64,000 nt of DNA from Roseiflexus sp034432635 (GTDB lineage: Bacteria > Chloroflexota > Chloroflexia > Chloroflexales > Roseiflexaceae), in the NCBI GenBank assembly GCA_034432635.1, contig DAOUBK010000052.1, positions 52,062-116,061 on the forward strand. The letters are read 5' to 3'. The notes beneath the pieces were generated by a model. That model was not told the DNA's origin and did not search any database. It was given only the letters and a program-made list of their open reading frames with translations. Shown here piece by piece: positions 8,055 through 17,093 of this stretch. Each line of letters starts with the position of its first letter. The first letter of the stretch is position 1. The position numbers and the translations under genes are program-made.

Positions 8055-10181
8055 TTAGTACGGCGTCATATTTGCGCGACTGAGGAACTCCTGACTGTCG
8101 AACGGCTCTTCGCCTTCGGGCGGGCGGGCGCGCACGTATGAGCCATCAGGTGTCAGGATGCGTGCGCGGGACGTATCGCGCAAATATACATCGAGCAGTT
8201 GCCGAATCTCCGCCTTCAAGGATTCGGACTCGATGGGGAACAACGTCTCGACGCGGCGGTCGAGGTTGCGTTCCATCAGGTCGGCACTACCGAGATAGAT
8301 GTCCGGGTTGCCATCGTTCGCAAAGTAATAGATACGGCTGTGCTCGAGGAAACGTCCGACAATGCTGCGCACCGAGATGCGTTCGCTCAAGCCCGGCACA
8401 CCGGGGCGCAGGCAGCAGATGCCGCGCGCGATCAACTCGATGGTCACACCTGCCTGCGAAGCCCGGTAGAGCAGATCGATGATCTTTTTATCGACGATTG
8501 CGTTGCACTTAAAAATCAGATGTCCCTGCCGTCCCGCCTGCGCGTGGGCGATCTCGCGTTCGATCAACTTTTCGAGACATTCGCGCATACTCACCGGTGC
8601 GACGAGCAGTTTGCGATAGTGCTGCTGACGCGAGAAGCCGGTGAGATGGTTGAACAGTTCCGACACATCGGCAGCAATCTCGAGGCGCGCCGTCAACAGT
8701 CCGAGGTCGGTGTAGATACGGGCAGTCGTTGCGTTATAGTTGCCGGTGCCGAGGTGGACATAACGGCGCAAACCGTCGTGCTCACGGCGGACGATCAGCG
8801 CCAGTTTGGCATGCGTTTTCAGCCCGACCAGCCCGTACACAACGTGCACGCCGGCGCGTTCGAGTTGTTTCGCCCAGATGATATTGTTCTCCTCGTCGAA
8901 GCGTGCTTTCAACTCAACCAGTACAGTTACCTGCTTATCCTGCTCGCGCGCGTGCATAAGCGCCTTCACGATTGGCGAGTTCGATCCAACGCGGTAGAGC
9001 GTCTGCTTGATCGCCAGCACATTCGGGTCTTCGGCGGCGGCCTGGATCAGCGATACCAGCGGCTGAAAAGAGTGAAATGGATGGTGCAGCAGAATGTCGT
9101 GTTGCCGAATCGCAGCGAAGAGTTCCTCACTGCTGCGCGCGTTCTGTAACGGCGCCGGCGGTATCGGATAGAACGGCGGATCTTTCAGGTCGGGACGGTC
9201 AATCTTCGTCAACTGCATCAGATCCGACAGACCAAGCGGACCGCGCATCTCATACACGTCGTCGGGGATCAGTTTGAGATTGGTGAGCAGCAGGTTGCGC
9301 ACCCGTTCCGGCATCGAATGTTGCACCTGCAGACGCACAACGGCGCCAAAGCGCCGCTGACGAACTCCTTCCTCAATGACGCGCAGCAGATCGTCCGCCT
9401 CTTCTTCCTCGATCTCCATATCGGCGTTGCGTGTAATACGGAACAGATAGCATTCGACGATCTCCTCGCCGGGGAAGAGCGATGCGACATTGGCAGTGAT
9501 GATCTGTTCGAGCCAGGTGAAGCAGTAGCGTCGTTCCGGTGGAATATCGTCCGGCGAGTCGCACAGCCCACCCTCGATCGGCACGAGGCGCGGCAGCACT
9601 GCCGGCACCTTGACGCGCGCAAAGAGTTCGCCCTCATCCGGATCGTGGATCACCACCGCAAGATTCAGGCTCAGGTTCGAGATGTGCGGGAATGGATGCG
9701 CCGGATCGATTGCCAGCGGCGTTAGCACCGGAAACACCTCGCGCTCGAAGTACTCGGCGCATGCTTTGCGTTGTGCCGGTGTCAGTTCGTGGTAATCGAG
9801 TACGTGAATGCCTTCCTGCCGCAACTTTGGCTTAATGTCATCGAGCCAGCACGCCCGATGCTGGTCGAGCAGCGGAATGACGTGGCGGCGAATAGCGCTC
9901 AGTTGCTCCGATGGGGTCAGACCATCCGGCGAGCGACTGGCGACGTGGGCGGCGATCTGTTGCTTCAAGCCTGCGACACGGATCATGAAGAATTCATCGA
10001 GGTTGGTGCTGAAGATCGAAAGGAACTTCACGCGCTCCAGCAGCGGATGGCGTTCGTCCTGCGCTTCTTCCAGCACCCGACGGTTGAATTCGAGCCAGCT
10101 GAGCTCACGATTGAAGTACAGCGAGGCAGTGCTCAGATGTGCCATATCACTCTCGATTGTCTCAAAAACCACACTCATCAT
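8055..10181 (-). CDS. ppk1: Polyphosphate kinase 1
   Basis: 708 residues from ATG 10181, chosen because AAGGA lies seven bases upstream; a TTG codon further up (10211) is less likely. The N-terminal domain begins YFNRELSWLEFNRRV. The two catalytic histidines expected for PPK1 are His457 (KTHAKLALIVRR), which is autophosphorylated, and His614 (RFLEHSRIYYF); the GTGNYN and GSADLMERNLDRRVE blocks are intact. The enzyme makes long-chain polyphosphate reversibly from ATP. Length is normal and no exopolyphosphatase or phosphate-uptake gene is adjacent. Confidence 0.96.
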   Translation of the reverse strand: MMSVVFETIESDMAHLSTASLYFNRELSWLEFNRRVLEEAQDERHPLLERVKFLSIFSTNLDEFFMIRVAGLKQQIAAHVASRSPDGLTPSEQLSAIRRHVIPLLDQHRACWLDDIKPKLRQEGIHVLDYHELTPAQRKACAEYFEREVFPVLTPLAIDPAHPFPHISNLSLNLAVVIHDPDEGELFARVKVPAVLPRLVPIEGGLCDSPDDIPPERRYCFTWLEQIITANVASLFPGEEIVECYLFRITRNADMEIEEEEADDLLRVIEEGVRQRRFGAVVRLQVQHSMPERVRNLLLTNLKLIPDDVYEMRGPLGLSDLMQLTKIDRPDLKDPPFYPIPPAPLQNARSSEELFAAIRQHDILLHHPFHSFQPLVSLIQAAAEDPNVLAIKQTLYRVGSNSPIVKALMHAREQDKQVTVLVELKARFDEENNIIWAKQLERAGVHVVYGLVGLKTHAKLALIVRREHDGLRRYVHLGTGNYNATTARIYTDLGLLTARLEIAADVSELFNHLTGFSRQQHYRKLLVAPVSMRECLEKLIEREIAHAQAGRQGHLIFKCNAIVDKKIIDLLYRASQAGVTIELIARGICCLRPGVPGLSERISVRSIVGRFLEHSRIYYFANDGNPDIYLGSADLMERNLDRRVETLFPIESESLKAEIRQLLDVYLRDTSRARILTPDGSYVRARPPEGEEPFDSQEFLSRANMTPY

Positions 10182-10438
10182 TGCAACATCCTTGTTGCAT
10201 AGACGTCTCAATGATACGCAAGCGTCTCGCTCCGATGCTCTTGGGCGTTTTTGATGATCCAGTCCGGCAGTATGGCTTGTTATCAGAGGAATACACTATT
10301 GTCAGTATACCATTGTGAATAGCAGAGGCGCAACTGTGTGATCAGAAAGTGACGGGAATACGTTTAGAATAGCGGGCGTTTCCGGCAGTCCAGGTGAAGG
10401 CGATCACCCGGTTTGACCTGCTTTCCCGTGATCCCCGG

Positions 10439-10467
10439 TTGCACAGGATGCCGATTCGTGGTATAGT
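10439..10467 (+). promoter_or_regulatory. Sigma-70-type promoter for tRNA-Arg
   Basis: TTGCAC (10439-10444) and TATAGT (10462-10467) are separated by 17 bases, and the mature tRNA begins 18 bases after the -10 box. Confidence 0.7.
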
Positions 10468-10484
10468 AGCAGTGTACAGAACAT

Positions 10485-10561
10485 GACTCTGTAGCTCAGC
10501 GGATTAGAGCGCTTCCCTGCGGAGGAAGAGGTCGGGCGTTCGAATCGCCCCAGAGTCGCCA
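10485..10561 (+). tRNA. tRNA-Arg (anticodon GCG)
   Basis: 77 nt including an encoded CCA. The seven-base acceptor stem GACTCTG/CAGAGTC is perfect, the D stem is GCTC/GAGC, the anticodon stem is CTTCC/GGAAG around the loop CTGCGGA, and the T arm is GGGCG-TTCGAAT-CGCCC. Anticodon GCG reads CGC and CGT. Most bacteria use ACG (edited to ICG) for this box. Confidence 0.95.
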
Positions 10562-10566
10562 GCACA

Positions 10567-10602
10567 AAAAAGGGCGGCTGTGCCGACTGGCGAGCCGCCC
10601 TT
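10567..10602 (+). terminator. GC hairpin between the two tRNA genes
   Basis: GGGCGGCT (10572-10579) and AGCCGCCC (10593-10600) form an 8-bp stem preceded by a run of A and followed by only two T. It may end the tRNA-Arg transcript or act as a processing signal; the short T run makes termination uncertain. Confidence 0.45.
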
Positions 10603-10619
10603 CATCTCGCTCCCGGGAT

Positions 10620-10709
10620 GGGGAGGTGACGGAGTGGTTGAACGTGCTCGTCTCGAAAACGAGTTGGGTCTGAAAGCCCACGTGGGTTCGAATCCCACCC
10701 TCCCCGCCA
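10620..10709 (+). tRNA. tRNA-Ser (anticodon CGA)
   Basis: 90 nt with encoded CCA. The acceptor stem GGGGAGG/CCTCCCC is perfect, the anticodon stem CTCGT/ACGAG encloses CTCGAAA giving anticodon CGA (reads TCG), and the long variable arm (GGGTCTGAAAGCCC) is typical of serine tRNAs. The T arm is GTGGG-TTCGAAT-CCCAC. Confidence 0.95.
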
Positions 10710-10810
10710 CGAACCAAGAACTGAGGAATGTATCAGGGTTTAGGGGGTTAGATCGCTCGATGGAGTCTGTAACCCGTTCCCTGCACAATTCGTACTTCCT
10801 CGACTTCCAT

Positions 10811-10976
10811 CCGTAAGACTCAACACTCACCCTTCGACGTTCAACGTTCCAGCGTGCAACGTCCAGCACTCACCCTTCGACGTTCAACGTTCCGACGTGC
10901 AACGTCCAGCACTCACCCTTCAACGCTCAACGTTCAACGTTCCAACGTGCAACGCTCAGCCTTCAACGTCGCCAGG
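10811..10976. repeat. 43-bp tandem repeat rich in AACGTTGAACGT, overlapping a gene's 3' end
   Basis: Read on the minus strand, a 43-base unit (GAAGGGTGAGTGCTGGACGT then TGCACG, GGAACGTTGAACGTC) occurs about two and a half times, with shorter AACGTTGA and AGCGTTGA words at the ends. The array runs into the last codons of the gene ending at 10934. The same words recur at 54130-54310. Confidence 0.8.
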
Positions 10977-11575
10977 CGCGCTGGTTGCGTACCGCTGCGC
11001 GGCAGCGCCAGCAGTGCCAGGCTCAACCCGCCTGTGAGCGCAACGGTTAACCACATGATGAAATCGAACGTTACGTGGCTCGCCAGCGGCGGGTGATACC
11101 CAAGTCCGTAATCGACGCCAAATGCCAGAACGAACCAACCGGTGACGATCAGCCGTTGCGGGAATGATACGTCGCCCAGGCGCGTGGCGAACAGGATCCC
11201 CTCGCACAGTAAGCCGATGTGGGTGATGAACAACACCATCTCGAACGGATCGATCACGCCTGATCCTGTCCACTGGCGCAACCAGAACGCCAGCGTCCAG
11301 ATGCCGTAGTGTATGCACGCGAATGCAGTCAGCGTATAGAAGAGCGTCCAGCGTCGGCCTGCGCGCATCCCAAAGAGGGCGATCGTGCCGAGCAGTGCCG
11401 CCAGCGGGCAATCGGGAATAAAGGGCCACGCCCATAGTGGTGATGCCGCCAGCATCGGACCGTACCAGATCGCTGCGCCCCATACTGCGCCGATCAGGTT
11501 GGCGATGACGCAACTCCAGAAAATAATCGGGGTACGCAGGATGAAATCGAAGAGTGTATGTATCAGACGGATCAT
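10934..11575 (-). CDS. DUF1405-like polytopic membrane protein (YpjA type)
   Basis: 213 residues from ATG 11575, with AGGAAGAGG a few bases upstream. Six or more hydrophobic segments cover nearly the whole length, and motifs such as WYGPML and PLWAWPFIPDCPLAAL are characteristic of the DUF1405/YpjA family, whose function is unknown. The C-terminal ~15 residues (ATLKAERCTLER) are encoded by the repeat array, which also supplies the stop codon, so the native end of the protein appears replaced. Family assignment is from remembered motifs. Confidence 0.7.
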   Translation of the reverse strand: MIRLIHTLFDFILRTPIIFWSCVIANLIGAVWGAAIWYGPMLAASPLWAWPFIPDCPLAALLGTIALFGMRAGRRWTLFYTLTAFACIHYGIWTLAFWLRQWTGSGVIDPFEMVLFITHIGLLCEGILFATRLGDVSFPQRLIVTGWFVLAFGVDYGLGYHPPLASHVTFDFIMWLTVALTGGLSLALLALPRSGTQPARLATLKAERCTLER

Positions 11576-11811
11576 GATCAACCTCTTCCTGAGAATTGAG
11601 CCTGGCGAGTCCAATGTGTTCTACCTTCTCATCGAGCGTCTTGATTGCCCGTATCTCGTTGCTGCCGCGCTGCACCCGATGAACGTGCACGCCCGATGGC
11701 AGAACGTTTTGCGCCAGAGTGGGACACAATCCATCCGGCGCCTGCTTTCACCAAAATCGAGCATTGATCGCCTTCGGAAGGTGGCGGCAACGGTTGCACC
11801 TGCGCCCACGC

Positions 11812-12459
11812 TCAACAACGTGAGTCTTCTGCCTCCCTTGTCCGCAGGCGCCGCACAGGAACTCCACCGACGAACGCCCCCGGCGGCACATCACGGTTCA
11901 CCAGGCTCATCGCCGAGACCGTCGCGCCATCACCGATCACCACGCCCGGCAGGATCGTCGTATTCGCGCCGATCGTTACGTCCCGTCCAATCCAGACCAG
12001 TCCGCGACGCCATTCGTGACGGGTGAATTCGTGGCAAAGGATAGTTGAATTGTAGCCGATGATGCAGTTATCGCCAAGCGTGACTTCCTGCGGGAAGAAG
12101 ATGTCGAACATCACCATCAGACCGACCGAAACTTGGCTGCCGACCCGCATACCGATCAGACGGTAGAGCATGTTCTTGATCGCCAGTGATGGCGTGTACC
12201 GGGCAATCTGGATAATAAGTGCATTACGTGCGACACGCAGATGACCTCCGGTGACGCGCGGGAAATACCAGAGTGCGTTGTGCGGTCCCGGCGACGATGC
12301 AATGTGTAAGCGCGCCTTCCGCGCCGCACTGCTTCCCAGTCCATCGGGACCCGATGGAGACAGTAACGGCGCGTTGACGCCTGCGACCGGTGCCAGACGT
12401 GGCATGATCGTGTGTGGCAGGGCAGGCGTGTGTCCGGCAATGTCGAACAGTTCGTCCAT
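11812..12459 (-). CDS. Hexapeptide-repeat (left-handed beta-helix) acyltransferase
   Basis: 215 residues. The first ~65 are variable; residues ~95-205 show the hexapeptide pattern of acetyltransferases (VTLGDNCIIGYNSTILCHEFT, VWIGRDVTIGANTTILPGVVIGDGATVSAMS, VNRDVPPGAFVGGVPVRRLR). His in LCHEF is the position of the usual catalytic histidine. The substrate (sugar or small molecule) cannot be predicted. It lies just downstream of the cyclophilin gene on the same strand with a six-base gap, so co-transcription is likely. Confidence 0.82.
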   Translation of the reverse strand: MDELFDIAGHTPALPHTIMPRLAPVAGVNAPLLSPSGPDGLGSSAARKARLHIASSPGPHNALWYFPRVTGGHLRVARNALIIQIARYTPSLAIKNMLYRLIGMRVGSQVSVGLMVMFDIFFPQEVTLGDNCIIGYNSTILCHEFTRHEWRRGLVWIGRDVTIGANTTILPGVVIGDGATVSAMSLVNRDVPPGAFVGGVPVRRLRTREAEDSRC

Positions 12460-12465
12460 GCGTGG

Positions 12466-12957
12466 CTAGAGAACCTCGATTGTCACGCTCAGGATCTGGT
12501 CCCCCTGGCGGATGGCATTGACAACGTCCATCCCGCTGGTGACTTTGCCGAAGACGGTATGCCGTCCATCGAGGTGTGGTTGCGGCGAATGAGTGATAAA
12601 AAACTGGCTGCCGTTCGTATTCGGTCCGGCATTTGCCATGGACAGGACTCCGGTTTCGTGTTTCAGCGGGTTTTTCTTCGGATCGACCTCGTCCTCGAAC
12701 GTATAGCCGGGTCCGCCGCGTCCCGTACCGGTTGGGTCGCCGCCTTGAATGACGAAGTTGCTGATGACGCGGTGGAAGGCGACGCCGTTGTAGAACCCCT
12801 CGTTCGCCAGAAAGACGAAATTATTGACCGTCTTCGGCGCATACCGGGCAGCCAGATCGATAACGATTTCGCCTCTGGATGTCATCATCCGTGCGCGGTA
12901 CTGGCGGTTCGGATCGATCTGCATCGGAGGCGGTGAAGACCATCGTTTTGGCGGCAT
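12466..12957 (-). CDS. Cyclophilin-type peptidyl-prolyl cis-trans isomerase
   Basis: 163 residues, the usual size of a single-domain bacterial cyclophilin without signal peptide, so cytoplasmic. Conserved blocks: FHRVISNFVIQGGDPTGTG (catalytic Arg), MANAGPNTNGSQFFIT and LDGRHTVFGKV. Trp of the human cyclosporin site is His here (PHLDGRH), common in bacterial members. AAGGAAC precedes the ATG. It is followed six bases later by the acyltransferase gene. Confidence 0.94.
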   Translation of the reverse strand: MPPKRWSSPPPMQIDPNRQYRARMMTSRGEIVIDLAARYAPKTVNNFVFLANEGFYNGVAFHRVISNFVIQGGDPTGTGRGGPGYTFEDEVDPKKNPLKHETGVLSMANAGPNTNGSQFFITHSPQPHLDGRHTVFGKVTSGMDVVNAIRQGDQILSVTIEVL

Positions 12958-13458
12958 GATGCTGTTCCTTGTCCTATCGGGCGATCAATCATCCGATGTC
13001 CGTGGTGGCAGGAAAATTATAGCACAGGTCGCTGTGAACCGTCCTGTTGCGAGCCATCATTCCTCCTGCACAGGAAACGTCCACACTGAGCACCGCCGAA
13101 ATGAATATCACAGCAGCAAGTTTAAGGATGGATGGAACATATGGGCTGACGCAACTTCTGCCGCAGCGGGACGCCCTGGTGCCGGTCGCTCGTCTCCCCT
13201 CTCACGCGCTGTGCGGGAGAGGGGTCGGGGGTGAGGGCCTCTATGGCGATCCTAACCCCTATCTCCCACACACGCTCGCACGTTCTGTCTGCCCTTGAAT
13301 AGCAGCAGGAGAGAGGGTGTCTTACGGCGGCAGATTTTTCGATGTGTCTCTGTGTTTATCGAAGGCATCGGGAAGCCCTGCCTCTTCCTTCCTCTACGAC
13401 GGTGGAAGAGGACATGGGGAACGCAGGGTATGAGCGTACCGGCATCCAGCACAAGGTG
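12958..13458. other. Intergenic region holding one copy of the GGGAGAGGGG repeat
   Basis: No credible gene. Positions ~13147-13245 carry a copy of an interspersed element: CAACTTCTGCCGCA, a variable stretch with GACGCCCTGG, then an inverted repeat around TCCCCTCTC and GAGAGGGG, ending GGGGTGAGGGCC. Further copies lie near 18120-18480 and 39290-39375. Confidence 0.7.
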
Positions 13459-13854
13459 CTATGGTTCACAACGCAGGTGCGAAACCGCGCGACGAACCGC
13501 GCGCGCCGGATGAGCGGCGCGCATGTCCAGCGCTGTATCCCGCTCCGGTGTCGACGGGATTATGCGCAATGCTCTGACGATGGCGAGCGCCTGCACGACA
13601 TCAACGGGATGTGTCAGGGCGCATTCGGCAAGCGGAAGAGCAGCCCGTGGGTCGCGCCGGTTCCCCAGCGAAACAATCGCGCCTATACGCACTTCCGGGT
13701 TGGGATGCCGGAGTGCATGGATGAGGCGTTCTGTGTAGTCGCGGCGCTTCCACTCCTCTATTCGAGCGCCACAGACGCGGCACGGTGCATCACGCTCGTC
13801 AGCCGCCATCCCGGCAAAACAGACAAGACAGAAGAACTGCACGGCAGTCCCCAC
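13459..13854 (-). CDS. Small protein: two CxxC pairs plus HEAT-like repeat
   Basis: 131 residues. Two Cys pairs near the N-terminus (CLVC at ~9-12 and CRVC at ~25-28) suggest a zinc ribbon or knuckle. Residues ~45-100 (ALRHPNPEVRIGAIVSLGNRRDPRAALPLAE) have the helix-turn-helix spacing of a HEAT repeat, a protein-binding scaffold. It starts six bases after the stop of the GH13 gene and shares its strand, so the two are probably one transcript. No specific function can be assigned. Confidence 0.65.
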   Translation of the reverse strand: MGTAVQFFCLVCFAGMAADERDAPCRVCGARIEEWKRRDYTERLIHALRHPNPEVRIGAIVSLGNRRDPRAALPLAECALTHPVDVVQALAIVRALRIIPSTPERDTALDMRAAHPARAVRRAVSHLRCEP

Positions 13855-13860
13855 ACTCCG

Positions 13861-15801
13861 TTAGGGTCGATTGGTCAGCACCAGCGTCTCGGCTGGCGGC
13901 AGGTTGCGAATTTCGACATACGACGTGCCGTTCCGGTCTCTGACTGTCAGTTGCCGTCCCTGAGGATACGGACCGTCATAGCCGTCCGGGTCGGCGGCCT
14001 GGGTGGTGTTCAGGATAATCGTCATGGTACCGCCGGGGCGGTTCAGCGCGGCATCGACCACCACATCGCCGCCACGTACCGCCAGACCATTTGGGTTGAT
14101 CACACAGAGCGCCTCTTCGTCATCGAGGATGCGCGACCATGCGACGATTTCTCCGGCAGGCGGGAATGCAAATGGCTGGTTGAAGTTCGAGATCGGACGC
14201 AGATACTGGCGACCGTGGCGTAGCACCGGGAAGGCGGCGCGCAGGGCTGCCAGCGCTACAATGCGCATATAGACCGGAAAGCGCTCGTCGAAGCAGTGAT
14301 GCCCGGCTGTGCCAAACGGTCCAAACCCAGGTAATGATGTGTCGAGCGCCTGCGGGTCGATCCCGGCGCGTCCGGATGCGCGTGGATGGAGTGGACCGAA
14401 CATCGCTTCGCGCAGGTAACGGTCAGCGCGTCCCCAATCCGGCAACCACCGTCGCTCCGATGGTTCAGGACCGCCGAGCGCCTGTTCGGTGCCGTAATAG
14501 ATGCATGGAATGCCGAGTGTGAAAAGTTGCAGCGCAACCGCTGCCGCCGCATGATGCTGTGACATCACATCGGTCGAGAAACGGAGTTTTGTTCCAAAGA
14601 CATGGTCGTGGTCGTCGAGGATTGATACATGGCGACTGCCGAGATTGCGGTGCGACCCCATGACGGCCAGCCCTAGTACAAATCCGTCGAAATAGACACG
14701 CGCCGGCGACAGCCCCTTTGCAACATCTCCGAGCGCCAGGCGCATTTCGCCAATGTCGAGCGCAGCATTCAGGTTACGCTCCAGTGCGTCGAGGTAGCGC
14801 GTTGCGGCAAAATCGCCCCCGGCAACTTCGCCGACCAGGAAGAAGTTCGCTTTGCCCAGGTTGGCGGCGAACTCCTTGATCGTGCCGCAGAAATTGCGCG
14901 CCTGCTCGAACGAGACGTGTTTGAGCGTATCGATGCGAAATCCATCGCAGTCGGTCAACGCGATCCAGTATTTGTAGCACAGCGCCAGATCGGTGAGTGC
15001 GCCCGGCGCATCGAGATTGATGTCACGCAGTGTAAAAAAGTCCGACCGTTTATGTTCCGCTGCCGGATCATCGATGGCGCCGACGCCTAGATCGCCGGCG
15101 CCGGCGCGCATGTAGTAGTCGATCGTGCGCAGCTCTTCGGGCCAGGCGGCATCGTTCACGTCAGGAGCGCCCAGGAGTGGCGCACCAGAGGCATCGACCC
15201 AACTGCCGAACGGGTAGCGACCAGTCGTATAGTGCGGCATGTCCGCGCCGCCGGGGACATCGGGCGGGTAGCGCCAGTTAGGACCGGTGTGCTGGAACAC
15301 TATGTCGAGCAGCACCCGCATGCCCCGCTCGTGCGCAGCGCTCACCAGATCGACCAGGTCCTGGCGGGTGCCAAAACGCGGATCGACATCGAGAAAATCC
15401 TGGATGGCGTAGCCGTGATAGGTATCGAGGTGGACGCGCTGTTTGCAGACTGGACTGAGCCACAGGGTGGTGATACCGAGCCGTTGCAGATAGCCGAGTT
15501 TCGACATGACCCCGCGCAATGTGCCGCCCTGGAAACGTTCGCCGCCCGACAAAGCCCAGCGATCCCAGCGCCAGTGCTCGCCGCTGGGTAGCGCCGGTCG
15601 CGCCGCCGCCAGGTAGCGCCGGTCGAGCAACGGGCGCATCTCTTCCTGACCATCGCTGAAGCGATCGACCATCAAAAAGTAGATCACCTCGTCGCGCCAG
15701 TCGACCGGTGAGGGGTAGTATGCAACGCGGCGTGGCAACTGCACATCGTACCTGATGCCTGGCGGACGTGGTCGGCTCAGCATATCACGGACGAACGTCA
15801 T
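13861..15801 (-). CDS. GH13 alpha-amylase-family glycoside hydrolase
   Basis: 646 residues without signal peptide, so intracellular. The barrel shows the GH13 blocks: DIVFQHTG (region I), DGFRIDTLKH with nucleophile Asp291 (region II), LVGEVAGG with Glu325 (region III) and ILDDHDH with Asp399 (region IV). The C-terminal ~100 residues form the usual beta-sandwich. It acts on alpha-glucans; amylase, maltogenic and trehalose-forming activities cannot be separated by eye. AGGAGAGG lies upstream of ATG 15801. It is divergent from the SDR gene at 16020. Confidence 0.9.
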   Translation of the reverse strand: MTFVRDMLSRPRPPGIRYDVQLPRRVAYYPSPVDWRDEVIYFLMVDRFSDGQEEMRPLLDRRYLAAARPALPSGEHWRWDRWALSGGERFQGGTLRGVMSKLGYLQRLGITTLWLSPVCKQRVHLDTYHGYAIQDFLDVDPRFGTRQDLVDLVSAAHERGMRVLLDIVFQHTGPNWRYPPDVPGGADMPHYTTGRYPFGSWVDASGAPLLGAPDVNDAAWPEELRTIDYYMRAGAGDLGVGAIDDPAAEHKRSDFFTLRDINLDAPGALTDLALCYKYWIALTDCDGFRIDTLKHVSFEQARNFCGTIKEFAANLGKANFFLVGEVAGGDFAATRYLDALERNLNAALDIGEMRLALGDVAKGLSPARVYFDGFVLGLAVMGSHRNLGSRHVSILDDHDHVFGTKLRFSTDVMSQHHAAAAVALQLFTLGIPCIYYGTEQALGGPEPSERRWLPDWGRADRYLREAMFGPLHPRASGRAGIDPQALDTSLPGFGPFGTAGHHCFDERFPVYMRIVALAALRAAFPVLRHGRQYLRPISNFNQPFAFPPAGEIVAWSRILDDEEALCVINPNGLAVRGGDVVVDAALNRPGGTMTIILNTTQAADPDGYDGPYPQGRQLTVRDRNGTSYVEIRNLPPAETLVLTNRP

Positions 15802-15981
15802 GGCCTGTCCTCTCCTGATGAGTCGCGCGATCCCTGGACGTAGACCCGGCGACGATGCGCGCTGCGGTTATCGCTATTCTGCTGCTCGTGCGGATGTCTC
15901 CCGGTCTCTTCCCTGGCGAAGTGTTGCTGGTTGCGATATTTCTGTGCGCACACGTGCGTTCTGCGATGGAGAATGTGCATC

Positions 15982-15993
15982 TATGGTACCATA
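15982..15993. promoter_or_regulatory. 12-bp palindrome in the GH13/SDR divergent promoter region
   Basis: TATGGTACCATA is a perfect palindrome 27 bases before the SDR start codon, in the only spacer between two divergent sugar-related genes. It could be an operator or contain the -10 element of the SDR gene. Confidence 0.35.
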
Positions 15994-16019
15994 TCCCGCA
16001 ATCGACAGGAGGGTATACC

Positions 16020-16853
16020 GTGTCCGAACTGTTTCTTCGCTCGTTGTTCAGTCTGGAAGGGAAAGTTGCTGTGGTCACCGGCGGAAGCGGTGCACTGGGT
16101 GCGGCAATGGCAAATGGTCTGGCGCAAGCTGGCGCGCGCGTCGCCATTCTTGCCCGGCGGATCGAACCGGCGACCGCAGTCACGGCCGCTATTGCAACCT
16201 GCGGTGGAACGGCGCTGGCGCTCAGTGTCGATGTGCGCGAGCGCACCCAGGTCGAAAGCGCGTGTGCAACCATTGTTGAACACTGGGGACGGGTCGATAT
16301 TCTGATCAATGCTGCTGGCGGCAATATGCCAGGCGCGACGCTGGCGCCTGAGGCTTCACTGATCGATCTCGATCCCGAAGCGTTTCGTGCCGTCGTCGAT
16401 CTTAACCTGATCGGCGTGCTACTGCCATCACTCGTCTTTGGTGCGGCAATGATTGCCGCGTCGGGGCAGGGAACGATCATCAACATTTCTTCAATGGCGG
16501 CGCAGCGTCCGCTGACGCGAATTGCCGGCTACAGCGCCGCCAAAGCCGCCGTCGAAAATCTGACGCGCTGGATGGCGATTGAACTGGCGCGGCGGCACGG
16601 TCCTGGATTGCGGGTCAATGCCATTGCACCCGGTTTTTTCGTTGGTGAACAGAACCGCGCGTTGTTGTTCAATCCCGATGGGTCGTTTACCGCACGTGGT
16701 GCGAACATTCTGGCGCACACACCTGCCGGACGTTTCGGCGTTCCAGAAGACATCATTGCGACCCTAATCTGGCTCTGTGGTCCGGGGGCGGCATTCGTCA
16801 ACGGCGCTGTCATACCGGTGGATGGCGGCTTTTCGGCGTTCAGCGGCGTGTGA
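16020..16853 (+). CDS. SDR oxidoreductase, D-mannonate oxidoreductase/fructuronate reductase-like
   Basis: 277 residues from GTG 16020, chosen because AGGAGGG lies seven bases upstream; the frame is open further back without a signal. Rossmann motif GGSGALG (~20), NAAGG, catalytic Ser (ISSMAA), Tyr and Lys (YSAAK). The insertion GEQNRALLFNPDGS before the C-terminal PVDGGFSAFSG is typical of the SDR group annotated as D-mannonate oxidoreductase (UxuB/YjmF). Role in hexuronate breakdown is an inference; no other hexuronate gene is nearby. Confidence 0.82.
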   Translation: MSELFLRSLFSLEGKVAVVTGGSGALGAAMANGLAQAGARVAILARRIEPATAVTAAIATCGGTALALSVDVRERTQVESACATIVEHWGRVDILINAAGGNMPGATLAPEASLIDLDPEAFRAVVDLNLIGVLLPSLVFGAAMIAASGQGTIINISSMAAQRPLTRIAGYSAAKAAVENLTRWMAIELARRHGPGLRVNAIAPGFFVGEQNRALLFNPDGSFTARGANILAHTPAGRFGVPEDIIATLIWLCGPGAAFVNGAVIPVDGGFSAFSGV

Positions 16854-17093
16854 CATCCTCCAATCGGGGCAGGTTCGTTCCCTGCGTGTAGTAACTTCTT
16901 CTCTCTCTGTTCGGGCACAATGAACTATACTTCCGTCTGGAGAGAACAATTTCCCTCCGGAGACAGTGGCTGACAATCCTCGTGGTCAGCCGGGAGTTAG
17001 TTGCGCCGGACCTCAAACATCGCCTCGCCTGCTTCCCTCCTCATCCGATAGTCACCGGCGCAAAGCGCGACGACGCGCAGAAAAGACGCTACG

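Noticed and set aside
10811..10976. Possible CRISPR or origin iterons
   Set aside because: Units are contiguous tandem copies without spacers and overlap a coding end; no replication gene is near.
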